From NCBI GenBank assembly GCA_024408895.1, contig JAKSUO010000045.1, positions 1 to 9,016 of the forward strand: a DNA stretch of 9,016 nt, read 5' to 3'. This document shows, piece by piece, positions 7,399-9,016 of the stretch (its first letter is position 1; each line of letters begins with the position of its first letter). The position numbers and the translations under genes were made by a program. The stretch comes from Alphaproteobacteria bacterium. GTDB taxonomy: Bacteria > Pseudomonadota > Alphaproteobacteria > RF32 > CAG-239. The notes under the pieces are model-generated. The model had not been told where the DNA came from, did not search any database, and saw only the letters and a program-made list of their open reading frames with translations.

Positions 7399-7407
7399 AT
7401 TTTTAAG

Positions 7408-8406
7408 ATGATTAAAACAGCAGAATCCGTGTCTTTGGGACACCCTGATAAAACAGCAGATTACATAACCAGTTATATACTTGACCGTCTGATAGAGCAA
7501 GATGAAAATGTGCGCTATGGCGTTGAAGTGATGGTTAAAGACCAGACAATAGTTTTGGGGGGCGAAGTAGGCGGTAATGTGTTACTTAGCAAACTTGAAG
7601 AATATGTTAAACAAGCCATACGAGAAGTAGGTTATGATGAAAAATATGCTACTGTTTGGGGCAGTAAGGCTCTGAATATCAATAAAATTAAGGTTATTAA
7701 TTTGATTAACCGACAATCGGCTGAAATATACCAAGGTGTTGAAAAAGACGGTTGGGGTGATCAAGGAGTGTTTGTCGGCTACGCGGCGCAAGGCGCGGGC
7801 AATATAAATCGCGAGTTGTATCTGGCGCGTACATTAAATAAGGCATTGTACGAAAAAGCTCGTCAAAGCGATAATTTAGGGTTGGACATTAAAACGCAAA
7901 TAACGCTTGATGATGATAAAATTTTAACGGTCGTGGTGGCAATCCCTATGTTGAAAACGGAGGATTTAACCGATTTTGTGTGCAATGTTTTAGGACAAAA
8001 ACCGCAAAACTTAATTATTAACGGTACTGGTAGTTATACAGTACATTCTGCGGTGGCAGATTGCGGGATTACCGGCCGAAAGTTGGCTTGCGATTTTTAT
8101 TCAACCGCAGCACCAATCGGCGGTGGCTCGCCATGGACTAAAGATGCCACCAAGGCCGATTTGACACTGAATTTATATGCGCGTTATCTGGCGGTGGAAA
8201 ATTTGGCGGACAACGATGAAGTTTGGGTATATTTATCTTCGTGTATCGGACAATGTTATTTGCCAAGCGCGGTGATGAAATGGCGTAAAGGAAACCTATT
8301 GGGCGAAAAAGCTTTGGAAATTGAAGCGCGTCCGTCGGTGCTGATTAAACGTTTTGGGCTGCATAAACCGGTATATGCCAAGTTATGCCGCGAAGGTTTG
8401 GTGTGA
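7408..8406 (+). CDS. metK: Short, divergent S-adenosylmethionine synthetase
   Basis: MetK makes SAM from methionine and ATP in the cytosol. The 332 residues compare with about 384 in E. coli. Catalytic equivalents are visible: His12, Asp14 and Lys15 (GHPDK), Glu40, Asp118 (GDQG), Lys162 (DIKTQIT), Asp218, Arg224 and Lys225 (DCGITGRK), and Lys245, Lys249 and Asp251 (TKDATKAD). Both family signatures deviate: GAGDQG reads GWGDQG, and GGGAFSGKD reads GGGSPWTKD. DTYGG is replaced by DFYST, and the Arg usually following Lys-Val-Asp is Leu. The region before GDQG and the C-terminus are shortened. I infer an active but divergent enzyme; a SAM-binding paralogue with altered activity is possible. ATG 7408 has AGGAG at 7394-7398 with a 9-base gap. 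An in-frame GTG at 7354 lies inside the riboswitch and is rejected as the start. Confidence 0.88.
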   Translation: MIKTAESVSLGHPDKTADYITSYILDRLIEQDENVRYGVEVMVKDQTIVLGGEVGGNVLLSKLEEYVKQAIREVGYDEKYATVWGSKALNINKIKVINLINRQSAEIYQGVEKDGWGDQGVFVGYAAQGAGNINRELYLARTLNKALYEKARQSDNLGLDIKTQITLDDDKILTVVVAIPMLKTEDLTDFVCNVLGQKPQNLIINGTGSYTVHSAVADCGITGRKLACDFYSTAAPIGGGSPWTKDATKADLTLNLYARYLAVENLADNDEVWVYLSSCIGQCYLPSAVMKWRKGNLLGEKALEIEARPSVLIKRFGLHKPVYAKLCREGLV

Positions 8407-8518
8407 AGTCGGTTTTTTGCCGAGCCTTTGAGCCGTATTTAATATTTGAGTTATACTCATTGTTTATGGTATGCCTGACGAGGTTGCAATATCCGTTTAA
8501 AAATAATTAAAAAATTTG

Positions 8519-8546
8519 TTGACAGGATACTTTTTTGTGATATTAT
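8519..8546 (+). promoter_or_regulatory. Strong sigma-70-type promoter of rpsL
   Basis: A perfect TTGACA lies at 8519-8524 and TATTAT (five of six -10 matches) at 8541-8546, with a 16-base spacer and A+T-rich upstream sequence. Transcription would start near 8553, giving a leader of about 73 bases. It presumably drives rpsL and the ribosomal genes beyond the window. Confidence 0.75.
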
Positions 8547-8553
8547 CCGCACG

Positions 8554-8590
8554 AACCGAGACCGAATGTGAGTACATTCGGCCGTTGGTT
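8554..8590 (+). promoter_or_regulatory. Structured rpsL leader hairpin
   Basis: CCGAATGT (8562-8569) pairs perfectly with ACATTCGG (8574-8581) around the loop GAGT. An outer AACC (8554-8557) can pair with GGTT (8587-8590) across an asymmetric internal loop. The structure starts almost at the predicted transcript 5' end and is not followed by a T-run, so it is not a terminator. Ribosomal-protein leaders often bind their own product. Families of rpsL leader RNA are described in other proteobacteria, but I cannot assign this one to any of them. Confidence 0.5.
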
Positions 8591-8625
8591 TTGTGTAAAT
8601 TAATTTAACTTTTAAGGAAAATGTG

Positions 8626-8997
8626 ATGCCTACAATTAATCAGTTAATTCGTAAATCACGAACACCTAAAGTGAAGAGAAACAAAGTTCCTGCTTTGAAA
8701 TCTTGTCCACAAAAGCGCGGTGTTTGTACCAGGGTTTATACAACAACCCCGAAAAAACCAAACTCAGCTTTGCGTAAAGTGGCACGTATTCGTTTGACAA
8801 ACGGCTTTGAAGTAATCAGCTATATCCCTGGTGAAGGTCATAATCTTCAAGAACACTCAGTGGTGCTGATTAAAGGAGGCCGTGTAAAAGACTTGCCTGG
8901 TGTTCGTTATCATATCATTCGCGGTACTTTAGATACACAAGGTATTGCTAAACGTCGTCAACGTCGTTCATTATACGGCGCTAAGAGACCTAAATAA
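8626..8997 (+). CDS. rpsL: 30S ribosomal protein S12
   Basis: S12 lies near the decoding centre of the small subunit and influences accuracy. The 123 residues are full length (E. coli 124). The highly conserved TTTPKKPNSALRKVARIRLTNG region (about 39-60) and HSVVLIKGGRVKDLPGVRYH region (about 77-96) are intact. Lys43 and Lys88, where substitutions commonly give streptomycin resistance, are unchanged, so the common resistant alleles are absent. Asp89, the residue beta-methylthiolated by RimO in other bacteria, is present. ATG 8626 has AAGGA at 8614-8618 with a 7-base gap and gives the family start MPTINQL; the in-frame GTG at 8623 is rejected. It is probably the first gene of a str operon, with a further ribosome-binding site just downstream. 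Confidence 0.99.
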   Translation: MPTINQLIRKSRTPKVKRNKVPALKSCPQKRGVCTRVYTTTPKKPNSALRKVARIRLTNGFEVISYIPGEGHNLQEHSVVLIKGGRVKDLPGVRYHIIRGTLDTQGIAKRRQRRSLYGAKRPK

Positions 8998-9009
8998 TTT
9001 AAAAACATG

Positions 9010-9016
9010 AAAGGAG
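9010..9016 (+). promoter_or_regulatory. Shine-Dalgarno sequence of the next gene, presumably rpsG
   Basis: AAAGGAG ends the window 12 bases after the rpsL stop. In nearly all bacteria rpsG (ribosomal protein S7) follows rpsL, so its start codon should lie a few bases past the edge. That identity is inference from conserved gene order. Confidence 0.7.

Noticed and set aside
7354..7407. Extension of metK to the in-frame GTG at 7354
   Set aside because: It overlaps the riboswitch-like element, lacks a ribosome-binding site, and adds residues absent from the MetK family.
8409..8423. Stem TCGG/CCGA after metK as a terminator
   Set aside because: The T-run lies in the loop, not after a stable stem, and the stem is only 4 bp.
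8447..8459. TGAGT-TAT-ACTCA palindrome downstream of metK
   Set aside because: Only 5 bp with a 3-base spacer, with no T-run and no link to the rpsL promoter; it is likely chance.

Overview
The window looks like chromosome from an A+T-rich alphaproteobacterium, possibly a host-associated or uncultured lineage. The assignment is an inference. It rests on a SAM-II-like riboswitch (a class known mainly from Alphaproteobacteria), a MutL with the endonuclease motif, a GT-C membrane protein of a type I associate with Alphaproteobacteria, and an rpsL with its own promoter and structured leader. There is no phage, transposon, CRISPR array, tRNA or rRNA. The genes are tightly packed and no stretch above 300 bases lacks a gene.

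Layout. (1) Bases 1-3121, plus strand: the 3' three quarters of pgi (glucose-6-phosphate isomerase), followed after 8 bases by a complete mutL (mismatch repair). (2) Bases 3198-4804, plus strand: a promoter and a 517-residue soluble protein I do not recognise, with an acidic/Tyr-rich N-terminus and a Gln-rich coiled-coil tail. (3) Bases 7235-4810, minus strand: a two-gene unit, mtnN (MTA/SAH nucleosidase) then a GT-C-type polytopic membrane glycosyltransferase. The two overlap by ATGA, and the second converges on the unknown gene with only 5 bases between stop codons. (4) Bases 7299-8406, plus strand: promoter, SAM-II-like riboswitch and a short, divergent metK (SAM synthetase), transcribed away from mtnN. 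(5) Bases 8519-9016, plus strand: promoter, hairpin leader, rpsL (ribosomal protein S12), and a Shine-Dalgarno sequence for the next gene, presumably rpsG, just past the edge.

How it fits together. The most coherent theme is the SAM cycle. MetK makes SAM, MtnN removes the by-products SAH and MTA, and the two genes are divergent across about 170 bases. That spacer holds an 11-bp perfect inverted repeat, candidate promoters and a SAM-sensing pseudoknot that ends at the metK ribosome-binding site. The MetK is about 50 residues shorter than usual and departs from both family signatures while keeping the catalytic residues. The points most worth a second look are this short MetK under a SAM-II-like switch, the uncharacterised 517-residue protein, the unusual coupling of mtnN to a membrane glycosyltransferase, and the rpsL leader.
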